Assembly: GCA_937139605.1 (NCBI GenBank)
Contig: CAKZQG010000027.1
Coordinates: 1 to 64,000, forward strand
Reading direction: 5' to 3'
Origin: an uncultured bacterium
Lineage (GTDB): Bacteria > DRYD01
DNA: 64,000 nt
Below, one piece after another: positions 27,093 to 37,794 of the stretch. How positions within the stretch are numbered: the stretch's first letter is position 1; the number at the start of each line of letters is the position of its first letter. A program made the position numbers and the translations under genes. The notes beneath the pieces are model-generated. The model was not told where the DNA came from, ran no database searches, and was given only the letters and a program-made list of their open reading frames with translations.

Positions 27093-30000
27093 ATGAAAAC
27101 TGAATTTATTCATTTACATTTACATACTATTTATAGCATCCTAGATGGGATGATAAAAATAGAAAATTTGATAAAAAAAGTAAAAGAAGAGGGGATGCCA
27201 GGAGTCGCTATAACTGACCACGGCAGTATCTCAGGAGCTATAAACTTCTATGAAAAAGCATTAGAAAATGAAATAAAACCTATAATAGGAGCTGAATTAT
27301 ATATAACTAATGACAGACATATTAAATCTAAAGCTAAATTAGAACAAGAGGATCTAAGATATACAGGATACCATTTACTACTTTTAGCTAAAGATATTGA
27401 AGGTTATAAAAATCTTTGTAAATTAATTACAATTGGATATACTGAAGGCTTTTATTATAAACCTAGAATAGATAAAGAAGTTTTATCGAAATATAGCAAA
27501 GGGCTTATAATGTTAAGCTCATGTTTAGCTGGGGAAATACCTCAAGCAATCCTAAAAGATGATGAAAAAAAATTAAAAGAAGCATTAGATTATTATCTTT
27601 CCATTTTTGGTAAGGATAATTTTTACATAGAGCTACAATATCATAATTTAGAGGAACAACGAAAAGTTAATACCAAATTAATCCAGTTATCTAAAAAATT
27701 GAATTTAAAAAGAGTAATAACTAATGATGCACATTACCTTCTAAAAGAACATGCTAACCCCCATGATATACTTTTGTGTATTCAAACAAAAAAACGAATA
27801 GATGAACCTAATAGGTTAAGATTTAAAACTCAGGAATTCTATTTAAAAAGCTATAATGAGCTTTATAATATATGGGGGGATGATTTTAAAGATGCTTTCT
27901 TAAATACCTTAGAAATATTAGAAAAAGCTAATCTAGAGCTAAAATTAAATTCAATTTACTATTTACCAAAATACACAGTTAATGGGAAAGAAATAGATTC
28001 ATTTGAATTCCTTAAAAAATTATGCTTAGAAAATTTACCTAAAAAGTACCCTAATCCTGATCAAAATATAATAGATAGAATGGAATATGAATTAAAAGTA
28101 ATAAATGATATGGGATTTAGTGATTATTTTTTAATAGTTTGGGATTTTATTAATTGGGCTAAAAGTAAAGGCATTCCAGTGGGTCCAGGAAGAGGTTCTG
28201 TTGGGGGTAGTTTAGTAGCTTATTTAATTGGAATAACTAATGTAGATCCTTTAAAATATGGATTATTATTTGAAAGGTTCTTAAATCCAGGTAGAAAATC
28301 CTTACCAGATATTGATACAGATTTTTGTCAATTAAGAAGAGATGAAGTTATAGAATATATAACTGAAAAATATGGGAAAACTAAGGTAGCTCATATAGGG
28401 ACTTTTGGTACTTTAAAAGCTAAAGCAGCTATAAGAGATGCTACAAGGGTTTTAGGATACCCTGCTTCATTTGGAGACTATTTAGCTAAAATGATTCCTT
28501 TTAATTACTCTATAAAAGAAGCATTACAAGAAAATAAAGAACTCCAAAAAGAATATCATGAAAATAAAGATGTAAGAAAAGTAATAGATATAGCAATAGA
28601 AATAGAAGGAGTTATAAGGAATCAATCTGTACATGCAGCAGGAGTTGTAATATCGTCAGTTGATTTAGATGAATTAACTCCGTTAATAAAACAAAATGAA
28701 GTTATTGCTACAGCTTATGATATGACAGCTATTGAAAAACTAGGATTAGTTAAAATGGATTTCTTAGGGCTTAGGACACTCAGTGTTATTGATGATACTG
28801 TTAAATTAATTAAAAAAATTAATAACGTTGATTTAGATATATATAATCTTAATTTAGAAGATGAAAAAGTATATGAACTATTAAGTAATGGTCAAACAGT
28901 GGGGGTTTTTCAATTAGAAAGTAGCGGTATGCAAAAATTATTAAAAGAGCTAAAACCATCTAATATTTATGAAATAATAAGTGCAATAGCTTTATATAGA
29001 CCAGGGCCACTTGAAAGTGGATTAGTTAAACAATTTATTCAATCTAAACATGATAAATCAAAAATAAATTATCTACATCCAGATTTAGAAGAAATACTTA
29101 GAGAAACATACGGGGTTATAGTTTATCAAGAACAGATAATGCAAATAGCAGTGAAATTCGCTAAATTCACATTATCTCAAGCAGATGACCTAAGAAAAGC
29201 AATGGGAAAAAAGAAACCAGAAATAATGGAAAAATATAAAGAAATTTTTATAAAAGGTTGTATAGAAAATGGATATAGTGAAGAATTAGCAAAAACCCTA
29301 TTTGATATAATAGAAAAGTTTGCAGGATATGGATTTAATAAATCTCACTCAGCTGCTTATGGAATTATTACTTATATAACAGCTTATTTAAAAGCTCACT
29401 ATCCACATGAATTCTTAGCTTCTTTACTTAAAAGTGTAGAAAGTAATCCTGATAAACTAAAAATATTTTTAAATGAAGCATTAGAATTAAATATAAAGGT
29501 GCTACCTCCTGATATAAATAAAAGTGAAGAAAACTTTAGTGTAGAAATCCAAAATAATCAAAAATATATAAGATATGGATTACTAGGTATAAAAGGCTTA
29601 GGCCAAGCTGCTATTAATGAAATAATTTCTAAAAGGTCTAAAAAACCGTTTAGCGATATCCAAGATTTTATCTTAAGAGTAAGTAATCAAATAATAAATA
29701 AAAAAACTTTAGAAATTTTAATATTATCTGGTTGCTTTGATTCTTTACATCCTAATAGATTAGAATTATATAAAAACATAGATACTATATTAAATTTAGC
29801 CAAAAGTAAAAGCAGTACTCTTTTTTCTATTACTAAAAATAATAGTAATGCTGTAAATAATAATATTGCTCATTCTCAAACAGAAGAAAAAAATAAATTA
29901 CTTGAGATTTTAAAATTAGAAAAGGAAACCTTAGGAATATACCTTTCAGATCATCCCGTTAATATAATTAAAAAAAATAATAATCTTAAATTACCTTCAA

Positions 30001-30689
30001 TATCCCAAATAAAAAAAGATTATTTAGAGAAAGAAGAAAAATTACAAGAAGAGATTACTTTAATAGGAGTTATAACAGATATAAAAGAAAGTTATACTAA
30101 AAAAGGGAAAATGGCTACATTCATATTAGATGATCCTACCGATGTCATTGAAGTAATAGCTTATCCTTTAGTATATCAAAAATTTAAAAACTACTTAAAA
30201 GAAAATGAAATAATTATAGTTAAAGGAAAAATAGAAATAGAAAAAACAAATATGGAAGAACAAGAAGAGAATGAAGAAAATTTCAAAATTATTGCTAATG
30301 AAATCTACTTATTTAACGATTTTATTGGTAAAAATAATAATACTAATCTAATTGATACTAATCTTAATAAAATAAATCCTTTTATGAAATTATCCATTTT
30401 TATAGAATTTAATAACAATATAATAAATAATAACATAAGTAACATAAGAGATTTTCTTTCTACTTTAAGAAATTTAACAACTCCATATGATAAAATTAAT
30501 GAAATTAGCAAATTTAATACCAATAACAGTGAGTATATTTCAGTTACCATTGAAATTTATACTAATGAAAAATATCAAAAAATAGAAACCAATAGATACA
30601 TTCCTTTTGATTCCGTTGAAATTATCAAATCTTTTGTTAATTCTTTAAAATTAGAAAATATTAACGTTATTTTAGAATTAGCTACATAA
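27093..30689 (+). CDS. dnaE: DNA polymerase III alpha subunit
   Basis: Replicative C-family polymerase, 1198 residues. Domains in order are PHP (FIHLHLHTIYSILDG at the start), palm with catalytic aspartates in PDIDTDF (near 405 and 407) and KMDFLGLRTL (near 555), thumb and fingers (GVIVYQEQIMQIA; AMGKKKPEIM), tandem helix-hairpin-helix (LLGIKGLGQAAI) and a C-terminal OB domain (ITLIGVITDIKE). PHP histidines look intact (HLHLH, DHGS). Length and order match DnaE1-type enzymes. No Shine-Dalgarno before the ATG, 17 bp after the protease gene. Confidence 0.96.
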   Translation: MKTEFIHLHLHTIYSILDGMIKIENLIKKVKEEGMPGVAITDHGSISGAINFYEKALENEIKPIIGAELYITNDRHIKSKAKLEQEDLRYTGYHLLLLAKDIEGYKNLCKLITIGYTEGFYYKPRIDKEVLSKYSKGLIMLSSCLAGEIPQAILKDDEKKLKEALDYYLSIFGKDNFYIELQYHNLEEQRKVNTKLIQLSKKLNLKRVITNDAHYLLKEHANPHDILLCIQTKKRIDEPNRLRFKTQEFYLKSYNELYNIWGDDFKDAFLNTLEILEKANLELKLNSIYYLPKYTVNGKEIDSFEFLKKLCLENLPKKYPNPDQNIIDRMEYELKVINDMGFSDYFLIVWDFINWAKSKGIPVGPGRGSVGGSLVAYLIGITNVDPLKYGLLFERFLNPGRKSLPDIDTDFCQLRRDEVIEYITEKYGKTKVAHIGTFGTLKAKAAIRDATRVLGYPASFGDYLAKMIPFNYSIKEALQENKELQKEYHENKDVRKVIDIAIEIEGVIRNQSVHAAGVVISSVDLDELTPLIKQNEVIATAYDMTAIEKLGLVKMDFLGLRTLSVIDDTVKLIKKINNVDLDIYNLNLEDEKVYELLSNGQTVGVFQLESSGMQKLLKELKPSNIYEIISAIALYRPGPLESGLVKQFIQSKHDKSKINYLHPDLEEILRETYGVIVYQEQIMQIAVKFAKFTLSQADDLRKAMGKKKPEIMEKYKEIFIKGCIENGYSEELAKTLFDIIEKFAGYGFNKSHSAAYGIITYITAYLKAHYPHEFLASLLKSVESNPDKLKIFLNEALELNIKVLPPDINKSEENFSVEIQNNQKYIRYGLLGIKGLGQAAINEIISKRSKKPFSDIQDFILRVSNQIINKKTLEILILSGCFDSLHPNRLELYKNIDTILNLAKSKSSTLFSITKNNSNAVNNNIAHSQTEEKNKLLEILKLEKETLGIYLSDHPVNIIKKNNNLKLPSISQIKKDYLEKEEKLQEEITLIGVITDIKESYTKKGKMATFILDDPTDVIEVIAYPLVYQKFKNYLKENEIIIVKGKIEIEKTNMEEQEENEENFKIIANEIYLFNDFIGKNNNTNLIDTNLNKINPFMKLSIFIEFNNNIINNNISNIRDFLSTLRNLTTPYDKINEISKFNTNNSEYISVTIEIYTNEKYQKIETNRYIPFDSVEIIKSFVNSLKLENINVILELAT

Positions 30690-30758
30690 TTAATAATTAG
30701 CTAACTTTAAGGTACTTTTTAAGGTATTTTAAAATTAAAAATAGGGGAGGGAAATAAG

Positions 30759-31646
30759 ATACATACTAAATTTAGTGATATAAAAAAGGAAGATATACTA
30801 ACAGGAATTATCCTATTATTTCCTACTGTTATTTTATTAATTTTATTTGTAGTTTATCCCCTTATAAAAGTTATTTACAATTCTTTTTTTGTGGATATTA
30901 TTTATTTAAATATAAGGCGATGGATTTTTTTAGCTAACTTTTATGAAATTTTTAGTGATAAAACTTTTTGGATATGCTTATACAATAGTATAAGGTTCGC
31001 TACTATTAGTGTTCCATTTGAGGTAATACTTGGTTTTTTAATAGCGTTATTTTTATATTTTAATGATAACAAACTAGTAAGGTTTAGTATAATATTACCG
31101 TGGGCTTTACCTACCGCTATTATGGCATTATCATGGAGATTCTTTCTAAATGAAGATTACGGGATTATTCCTAAATTCCTTAGTATATTTAGTTTAAAAG
31201 ACATATATTTATCTAATAATTTATTTGCTTTTATATGGATGGTATTAATAGATATATGGAAAACTACTCCATTTATTGCTATTCTTATGTATTCTGCTTT
31301 AAAAGGACTAAATAAAGAGTACTTAGAAGCAATAGACATAGAAGGGGGTAATTGGTATCATAAGATCTTTTGGATTATTATTCCCATAATAGTTCCTGCT
31401 GTAGCAGTTTCTATTATCTTTAGATATCTTTATGCATTAGCAGTATTCGATTTACCTTTGGTTTTAACAGGCGGTGGCCCTTCTAACTCTACTAAAACTT
31501 TACCTATGTATATTTACGAAAATTTCTTTAAGTTTTTGGATATGGGTTATGCTTCTGCTTTAACTATTTTTTCCACTATTATTGTTTTTCTTATTGCTTA
31601 CTTGTTGTTAATATTATTTTCTAAATTATTTAAAAGAAGCATCTAA
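30759..31646 (+). CDS. MalF-type sugar ABC transporter permease
   Basis: Inner-membrane permease of a carbohydrate ABC importer, six hydrophobic segments. The EAA loop is YLEAIDIEGGNWYHKIFWIIIPI. A GTG at 30891 would cut off the first membrane helix. The frame is open upstream to 30723 and encodes a typical first helix (TGIILLFPTVILLILFVVY). The only start behind the AGGGGAGGG ribosome-binding site (30743-30751) is an ATA at 30759, giving 295 residues. No ATG, GTG or TTG is available there. The usual partner permease, binding protein and ATPase genes are absent, so this gene is an orphan. Confidence 0.8.
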   Translation: MHTKFSDIKKEDILTGIILLFPTVILLILFVVYPLIKVIYNSFFVDIIYLNIRRWIFLANFYEIFSDKTFWICLYNSIRFATISVPFEVILGFLIALFLYFNDNKLVRFSIILPWALPTAIMALSWRFFLNEDYGIIPKFLSIFSLKDIYLSNNLFAFIWMVLIDIWKTTPFIAILMYSALKGLNKEYLEAIDIEGGNWYHKIFWIIIPIIVPAVAVSIIFRYLYALAVFDLPLVLTGGGPSNSTKTLPMYIYENFFKFLDMGYASALTIFSTIIVFLIAYLLLILFSKLFKRSI

Positions 31647-31695
31647 TTTACTTACTATTTTTTTCACAATCTATTAATTGCAATTACTAATTTAC

Positions 31696-33507
31696 TTATG
31701 ATAAAATAAAATCTTCATCATTTTCATCATTAAAAATAAGATTAGCATAATCTTGCATATCTTTAATTTTTTGATCAGATATATTCTCTATATAAGAATA
31801 AATTAAATTCAAATTCTTATCTAAAACTAAAATAGCTCCACCATATACTGCTACATTTTTATTGTTCACTTTAATAGACTTAGGATATTTATAACTAATT
31901 TCCATATTTATTCCATTATTAAAGCCTGGAACTAATGAAACTGATAAATCATTTAAAGTTAAATAATCAAAATCTTTTGAATAATTCTTTAAAATTTTTA
32001 AAACAGCTTCTTTTAAAGAATTCTCTAATTCTTCTTTTTTAAGATATTTGTTATTTAAAACAATTTTCAATGGCTCAATATTTAAATTTTTTGATTCTTT
32101 TATTTCATTAAAAATAGAATCTATGTTCAAGCTATCAAAGATTTTATTTTCATTAGCTGCATTTAACAAATAAGGAGTTAATTCAGAATCATTAAATAAA
32201 ATATCTGCTACTATTAACGATTTCATAAACTCTGGGATAGTAGCTGTTGCTGGGTTTGATATTTTTGTTCCCTTTATAAATATATCATAAAATTTTTCCG
32301 CTACCTGATTTAAATCATATTTATCCTTTTTATCATTATAAAAATTTATAAAAGCTTTATAAAAAGCATTTGACAAACTTTTAGATTGTAAATGTACTTC
32401 TTTTTCATCATTCTTTAAATTAGAATATTTTTTATATTCAAAATCTTTTGATAAATCTCTAATCGCTTTTTCATCTTTTATATTTTTTAACTCTTCTTTA
32501 GGCATATATGGATTTTTATTCAATAATTCTTGTGTTTGCTTTATATTAGTATATATAGTTTTTCCAAAATATTCAGCTATCTGAGAAAGTATATTACTCT
32601 TTGATAAATCTATATTATTATCTTTTATATATTGTTTAACGTTAGGATCGCTAGCAGCAGCTAAGAATGCGTTTATATCACCAAAGGCCTCATGTACTGC
32701 TCCAGATTCAAAATGAAAATAATTATTAAGATAATTCGGTCTTAAATCATCTAATAATTTATGACCTAATTCATGGATAACTACATCTGTATCATTAGAA
32801 GCATTAATTATGCTTTGATCCCCTAAATTAAAAACAGTCCCTAAAACTAGCCTATTTGTTTTAGGATCATAATAAGCATTTTTTAAGAAATCTTTATTAG
32901 ACACTCCATACAAATCTACTTTAAAAGGTTTTATAAATTTTTCTTGGGCATAACCATTAACTTTGTTTATATCTCGTTCTATATTATAAATAGTTGATAA
33001 AACATCATACATTATATTCTTTGGCTTAAATACCAAATTATTACTATTCATATCTCCTAATTCTTGTTTAATCTTATCATATTGATTTAATACTGCTAAA
33101 ACATTATCACTTTTAATAATAAAAGCCTTAGTAGGAATACTTTTTATTATATTTTTTAGCAATTCATCTATATCTTCTTTTTTTAATCTATTTTTTTCTA
33201 CAAAATTAAAACTGACATTATCATTCTCAAAATTTATAACATTTTCTTTCTTTTTAAATGAAGATTTATAACTACCTAATTTATCAAAAAATTCTTTTAA
33301 ATCATATTCTATTTTTTGTTTAGTATTATCATCTAAAATAAATTCTGCAATAGTTAGCTTAGTAGGTAAAACATCTTTATAATAATTATCTATATTTTGA
33401 GGGTGATAATTAATAACTGTATCTTTTAGTTCTTTTTTATTTTGACTATATTTTAACATTAAGTCACCTAAATTTAATAAACTTATTATTTTTGATAAGT
33501 CCTTCAT
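31696..33507 (-). CDS. Thermolysin-like zinc metalloprotease
   Basis: A 603-residue protein with a gluzincin active site: HELGHKLL near 244-251 supplies two zinc ligands and the catalytic Glu. The downstream SGAVHEAFGDINAF (near 268-280) supplies the third Glu ligand, as in thermolysin and fungalysin-type enzymes (GAxxEAxxD). The flanking domains are lysine-rich and unrecognised. There is no signal peptide, so it may be cytoplasmic or exported by another route. GAAAGGGGGTTTTT precedes the ATG. The next gene on the strand is an EEP-family phosphoesterase 66 bp upstream. Confidence 0.7.
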   Translation of the reverse strand: MKDLSKIISLLNLGDLMLKYSQNKKELKDTVINYHPQNIDNYYKDVLPTKLTIAEFILDDNTKQKIEYDLKEFFDKLGSYKSSFKKKENVINFENDNVSFNFVEKNRLKKEDIDELLKNIIKSIPTKAFIIKSDNVLAVLNQYDKIKQELGDMNSNNLVFKPKNIMYDVLSTIYNIERDINKVNGYAQEKFIKPFKVDLYGVSNKDFLKNAYYDPKTNRLVLGTVFNLGDQSIINASNDTDVVIHELGHKLLDDLRPNYLNNYFHFESGAVHEAFGDINAFLAAASDPNVKQYIKDNNIDLSKSNILSQIAEYFGKTIYTNIKQTQELLNKNPYMPKEELKNIKDEKAIRDLSKDFEYKKYSNLKNDEKEVHLQSKSLSNAFYKAFINFYNDKKDKYDLNQVAEKFYDIFIKGTKISNPATATIPEFMKSLIVADILFNDSELTPYLLNAANENKIFDSLNIDSIFNEIKESKNLNIEPLKIVLNNKYLKKEELENSLKEAVLKILKNYSKDFDYLTLNDLSVSLVPGFNNGINMEISYKYPKSIKVNNKNVAVYGGAILVLDKNLNLIYSYIENISDQKIKDMQDYANLIFNDENDEDFILS

Positions 33508-33573
33508 AAAAACCCCCTTTCTATATACTTAATTATACTTTTTTATCAAAACTCCTTAAATTAATAAAGATAT

Positions 33574-34434
33574 TTAAGTAATTTGAAATTCTACACTAAC
33601 GGGTCTATGATCAGAAGCTATTGAAACATCATTTAATTCCTGTTTTTCTAATACATCAAAGCTACCTTGAACTACATATTTTTTTAAATTATCAGTTACA
33701 GTTATATAGTCAATTATAGAAGTCTTACCTTTAATTTCCTTATAATCATTAGGAATATCAATTTCTTTATTATCTTTTTCAGGTAAATGATAAATAGTGT
33801 AATGGGTAGGAGTATTAGTATCTTTTGATAATAAATCAATTTTTCTAACATCAGTAAAACCATTATTTTGAATTAAACTTAATGTTTTAGAATCAGGTAG
33901 ATCATTAAAATCTCCTGCAATTATAGTAGGCAAAGAATCTTGTTTAGCTAATTCAATTGCTCTTTTAGCTTCTTTTAGTCTTTGCTCTTGAGAAGCTGGA
34001 TTCATTTTAGCCTTAAAATGAACTCCCATTATTTTTACATTAAAGCCTGGTGCTAACTCTACTATAGCTTCTACAGGAGGCCTATAAAAAATGTTTTCAT
34101 TCTGATTAATAGTATATTCCTTTATTGGGTATTTTTTATCAATTAGTAAAGCAACAGCAATCCCTCTTCCATCGCTTTTACCTACTATTACATTATACCT
34201 ATCTTTTAATCCTGCCATACTTAATACTTGCAAAACAATATCTTTATTCTCTACTTCTTCTAAAACTAAAATATCAGAGTTTAAATACTTTATAACATTA
34301 GCTAAAGCCTTTAATTCATTATCAGGTTTAGGAGGCCCATCATCCTTGTTAGGATCATCTACTTTATCAAATAAATTCTCTACATTATATGTAGTTATCT
34401 TTATCTTATTTACATTATTATTTATCATAATCAT
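33574..34434 (-). CDS. Endonuclease/exonuclease/phosphatase family protein
   Basis: Metal-dependent EEP-superfamily hydrolase, 286 residues. Motifs are TYNVENLFD (N), LVLEEVEN (catalytic Glu), GVHFKAKMNP, IIAGDFNDLPDS (Asp/Asn) and SDHRPVSVEF (the terminal Asp-His). Family members cleave DNA, RNA, phospholipids or phosphoinositides, and the sequence does not say which. There is no signal peptide. It shares an AT-rich intergenic region (34435-34602) with the divergent pepF gene. Confidence 0.8.
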   Translation of the reverse strand: MIMINNNVNKIKITTYNVENLFDKVDDPNKDDGPPKPDNELKALANVIKYLNSDILVLEEVENKDIVLQVLSMAGLKDRYNVIVGKSDGRGIAVALLIDKKYPIKEYTINQNENIFYRPPVEAIVELAPGFNVKIMGVHFKAKMNPASQEQRLKEAKRAIELAKQDSLPTIIAGDFNDLPDSKTLSLIQNNGFTDVRKIDLLSKDTNTPTHYTIYHLPEKDNKEIDIPNDYKEIKGKTSIIDYITVTDNLKKYVVQGSFDVLEKQELNDVSIASDHRPVSVEFQIT

Positions 34435-34602
34435 TTTTTCCTTTCCTTTGTTTTTTTATATTTTAATTTTTAACTAAATTTATAATTACAAAAGACTATA
34501 AAATATAAAAAAAAATTTTGTTAAAAAAAAGTTAATTTTTTAAATTAGCCTAAAAAAAATCTAATAAAAGGATTTAAATTTTTATTCTAAAATAATATTA
34601 AC

Positions 34603-36393
34603 ATGGAACAAGATTTAAAAAGTAATACCCCTTTAATAAAAGATCTTCCTATATGGGATTTATCTAATATCTATCCCTCATTTACAGAATTTAATAAAGA
34701 ATTAAAACTATTAGAAGAAAAAATAGAATTTATAAATAATGAAATTGAAAATATAATAAATAAAACAGATATAAAGGAACTAAAAAAGGTGCTAGGTCTA
34801 TATAATGAAATATTCGAGTTAAACAGAAAATTAAATGCATATATAAGTTGTGTCTTAGCGTGTGATTCTACACATGAAGAAGCTAATAAATACAACGGCA
34901 AAATTTTAACTATTTCATCTAATTTAAAAACTATACATACTAAAATTGAACAAATTATTTATAATAATAAAGAAAATATCCAAAAAAATTTAAACGAATC
35001 TGGAGAATTAACAGAATACGAATATTTCATAAAAAAATCAATGGAGAATTTTGAACATAAAATGGATTTAAACGAAGAAGAATTATATAGCTTAATTAGT
35101 ATAAGTTCGAGCACTGAATGGAAATCTTTATATGATTTAATTATAAGTAATATAAAAATAAAATTTGATAATAAGCTTTTATCATTAAGCGAACTGAGAA
35201 ATCTATATCATCATAAAGATAGAACAATTAGAGCTAATGCTTATAATACAGAAATAAATGAATTAGAGAAATATCATCACATTTTCGCTAAAATATTAAA
35301 CTCAATAAAGTGGGACTCATTAGTAATCTCTAAAAGAAGAAAATTCAATTCTCTTTTAGAATCCACTTTATTTTATAATAAAATAGATAAAGAAACGTTT
35401 GATATAATTTTAAACATAACTTTAGAAAACTTAGACACTATAAGAAAATATTTTAAAATCAAAGCAAAATTACTAAACTTAGATAAATTAGAATGGTATG
35501 ACATATTTGCTCCTATCGAAAGTGAATCAAATAATTTAGAAGATAATGATTTCAATTATCAACTAGCTAAGGAATTAATAATAAATGCCTTTTCAACGTT
35601 TAGTAGTAATTTAAGTAATATAGCCAAGGAAGCATTTGGAAATAACTGGATAGATGCTAAACCAAGGTTAGGTAAAAGTGATGGAGCTTTTTGTATATAC
35701 GTTATGCCATTTAAATCCAGAATTCTTATTAATTATGACAACTCTATTAAATCAATCTTTACATTAGCTCATGAATTAGGACATGCTTATCATAATTATT
35801 TATTATCTTATAATCTATCGATATATAGGCGTTCCCCATTAATTTTAGCCGAAAGTGCTTCCCTATTAGCTGAAAATATCTTAAGAAACTACATAAATAC
35901 AACAATTTCTTCAAAAAACCTAAAAATCTCAATACTAGATGGATTTTTACTAACCATTAGTCAAGTAGTAGTTGATATAATGTCTAGATTCCTTTTTGAA
36001 AAAAAACTAACTGAAATAAGAAAAGAACAAAATTTAACTGCCAATGATCTAATAAACCTAATGCTAGATTCTCAACAAGAAATATATTTAGATTCTATTA
36101 ATTCTTTTCATAAATATATGTGGATAGTTAAACCTCATTATTATCACTCTAATTTTTATAATTACCCATATTTAATTGGTCTACTAATAAGCCTAGGTTT
36201 ATACAAACTATATCTAGAGAATAACTTAACCTTAAATGAATACGAGGAAATTCTAAAAAATACTGGAAAAAAAGATCCATATGATCTTCTAATTAAATAC
36301 GATATAAATATAAAAGAAAGAGATTTTTGGGAAAACTCCTTTGAATTCATAAAAAATGAAATCATTACCTTTGAAAATTTATCTAATTTATAA
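34603..36393 (+). CDS. pepF: Oligoendopeptidase F family (M3B) peptidase
   Basis: Cytoplasmic zinc oligopeptidase of family M3B, 596 residues, close to the usual 600. The active site TLAHELGHAYHNYL lies near 388-398, with the third ligand Glu in ILAESASLLAEN. The N-terminal half (WDLSNIYPSF start) is the helical regulatory domain typical of PepF. It would trim peptides from protein turnover or uptake. An amino-acid permease gene begins 3 bp after its stop, consistent with peptide and amino-acid recycling. No Shine-Dalgarno. Confidence 0.93.
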   Translation: MEQDLKSNTPLIKDLPIWDLSNIYPSFTEFNKELKLLEEKIEFINNEIENIINKTDIKELKKVLGLYNEIFELNRKLNAYISCVLACDSTHEEANKYNGKILTISSNLKTIHTKIEQIIYNNKENIQKNLNESGELTEYEYFIKKSMENFEHKMDLNEEELYSLISISSSTEWKSLYDLIISNIKIKFDNKLLSLSELRNLYHHKDRTIRANAYNTEINELEKYHHIFAKILNSIKWDSLVISKRRKFNSLLESTLFYNKIDKETFDIILNITLENLDTIRKYFKIKAKLLNLDKLEWYDIFAPIESESNNLEDNDFNYQLAKELIINAFSTFSSNLSNIAKEAFGNNWIDAKPRLGKSDGAFCIYVMPFKSRILINYDNSIKSIFTLAHELGHAYHNYLLSYNLSIYRRSPLILAESASLLAENILRNYINTTISSKNLKISILDGFLLTISQVVVDIMSRFLFEKKLTEIRKEQNLTANDLINLMLDSQQEIYLDSINSFHKYMWIVKPHYYHSNFYNYPYLIGLLISLGLYKLYLENNLTLNEYEEILKNTGKKDPYDLLIKYDINIKERDFWENSFEFIKNEIITFENLSNL

Positions 36394-36396
36394 AAT

Positions 36397-37758
36397 ATGA
36401 AAAATAAAATTAATCTTTTTGATGCAACAAATATAGTAGTGGGTTCAATGATAGGCTCTGGTATTTTCTTAGTTCCATCAATTATAGCGAATTATTTACC
36501 CAATGGCTGGTATATGATAGCTTTGTGGATAACAGGTGGATTAATAACAATAACAGGGGCTTTAACATATGCAGAAATAGCTAATAAAATTCCAGAACAA
36601 GGAGGACAATATACTTATTTAAAAAAACTTTATAATAGTTTTATTGGTTTTTTATTCGCTTGGACTTTATTCTTTGTTATTCAAAGTGGGACGATAGCGG
36701 CAGTCGCTATAGCCTTCGCTAAATACTTAGGTACTTTCTTTAATTTTATATCAGAAAATAATTATGTAATAAATACTAATTTTTTTAAACTAAGCACCGC
36801 TCAAATCATCGCTATTATCTCCATATGGATTTTAACTTACATAAATATAAAAGGAATAAAACTAGGTGCACTGTTTCAAAACATATTTACCATTTCAAAA
36901 GTATTAGCTATAATTATTTTAGTAATCTTGGCTTTTAGCTATAAAGAAGGAACTTTTAATAATCTAAACTCAATAAATCCAAAATATGCTAATGAAAGTT
37001 TAGCAATATTATTACCGTTAATAGCATTAAGTTTATCAAAGATATTTTTTGCATATGATGCGTGGTATAGTGTAACTTATATTTCCCATGAAGTTCAAAA
37101 CCCCAAAGTTAATATTCCATTAAGTATGGTTTTAGGAACATTAATAGTAACATTTATATATGTTATAACAAACTTAGCTTATTTGTATGTAATACCTATA
37201 AGTGAGATGGGGAATATAGTAGATAATAGAGTAGCACAGGAAGTAGCAGCAAGAGTTTTGCCAAACATTGGACCTATTTTAATCGCTTTAGGTATAATAA
37301 TATCTACATTAGGATGTAATAATGGTTTAATTTTATCAGGTCCAAGAGTTATTGCTACATTAGCTCATGATAAATTATTTAATCCCAAATTAGCAAAGAT
37401 CCATCAAACCTATGAAACTCCATATATAGCTCTTATTTTTCAAGGCCTATGGACAACCATATTAATAATCCTAGGAACTTATAATCAATTACTAACTTAC
37501 GTAACTTTTGCCTCAATTTTATTTAATGTTTTAACAGTAATTAGTGTATTTATATTAAGAAAAAAATATACATATGAAACTTCAGATTATAGAACATTTT
37601 TATATCCAATAACTCCATTAATTTATATAATATTTGGAATTTTGTTTTTAGTATATTTAATCCAAGCAGATCTAAAATCAACGCTAGCAGGATTAATTAT
37701 AGTACTAAGTGGAACCCCTGTTTATATATATTATAAAAATAAACAAACTGAAACTTAA
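36397..37758 (+). CDS. APC-superfamily amino acid permease
   Basis: Twelve-helix amino acid transporter of the APC superfamily, 453 residues. The first helix begins DATNIVVGSMIGSGIFLVPS, the signature unwound substrate-binding helix. GGLITITGALTYAEIA and EQGGQYTYLKKLYNSFIGFLFAW follow as in LAT/PotE-type carriers. It overlaps the pepF operon end, with a 3-bp gap and no ribosome-binding site, so translation is probably coupled. Substrate is not predictable from sequence. Confidence 0.9.
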   Translation: MKNKINLFDATNIVVGSMIGSGIFLVPSIIANYLPNGWYMIALWITGGLITITGALTYAEIANKIPEQGGQYTYLKKLYNSFIGFLFAWTLFFVIQSGTIAAVAIAFAKYLGTFFNFISENNYVINTNFFKLSTAQIIAIISIWILTYINIKGIKLGALFQNIFTISKVLAIIILVILAFSYKEGTFNNLNSINPKYANESLAILLPLIALSLSKIFFAYDAWYSVTYISHEVQNPKVNIPLSMVLGTLIVTFIYVITNLAYLYVIPISEMGNIVDNRVAQEVAARVLPNIGPILIALGIIISTLGCNNGLILSGPRVIATLAHDKLFNPKLAKIHQTYETPYIALIFQGLWTTILIILGTYNQLLTYVTFASILFNVLTVISVFILRKKYTYETSDYRTFLYPITPLIYIIFGILFLVYLIQADLKSTLAGLIIVLSGTPVYIYYKNKQTET

Positions 37759-37794
37759 GTAAAATGAAAATTAAATAGATAAATAGAATAAAAA

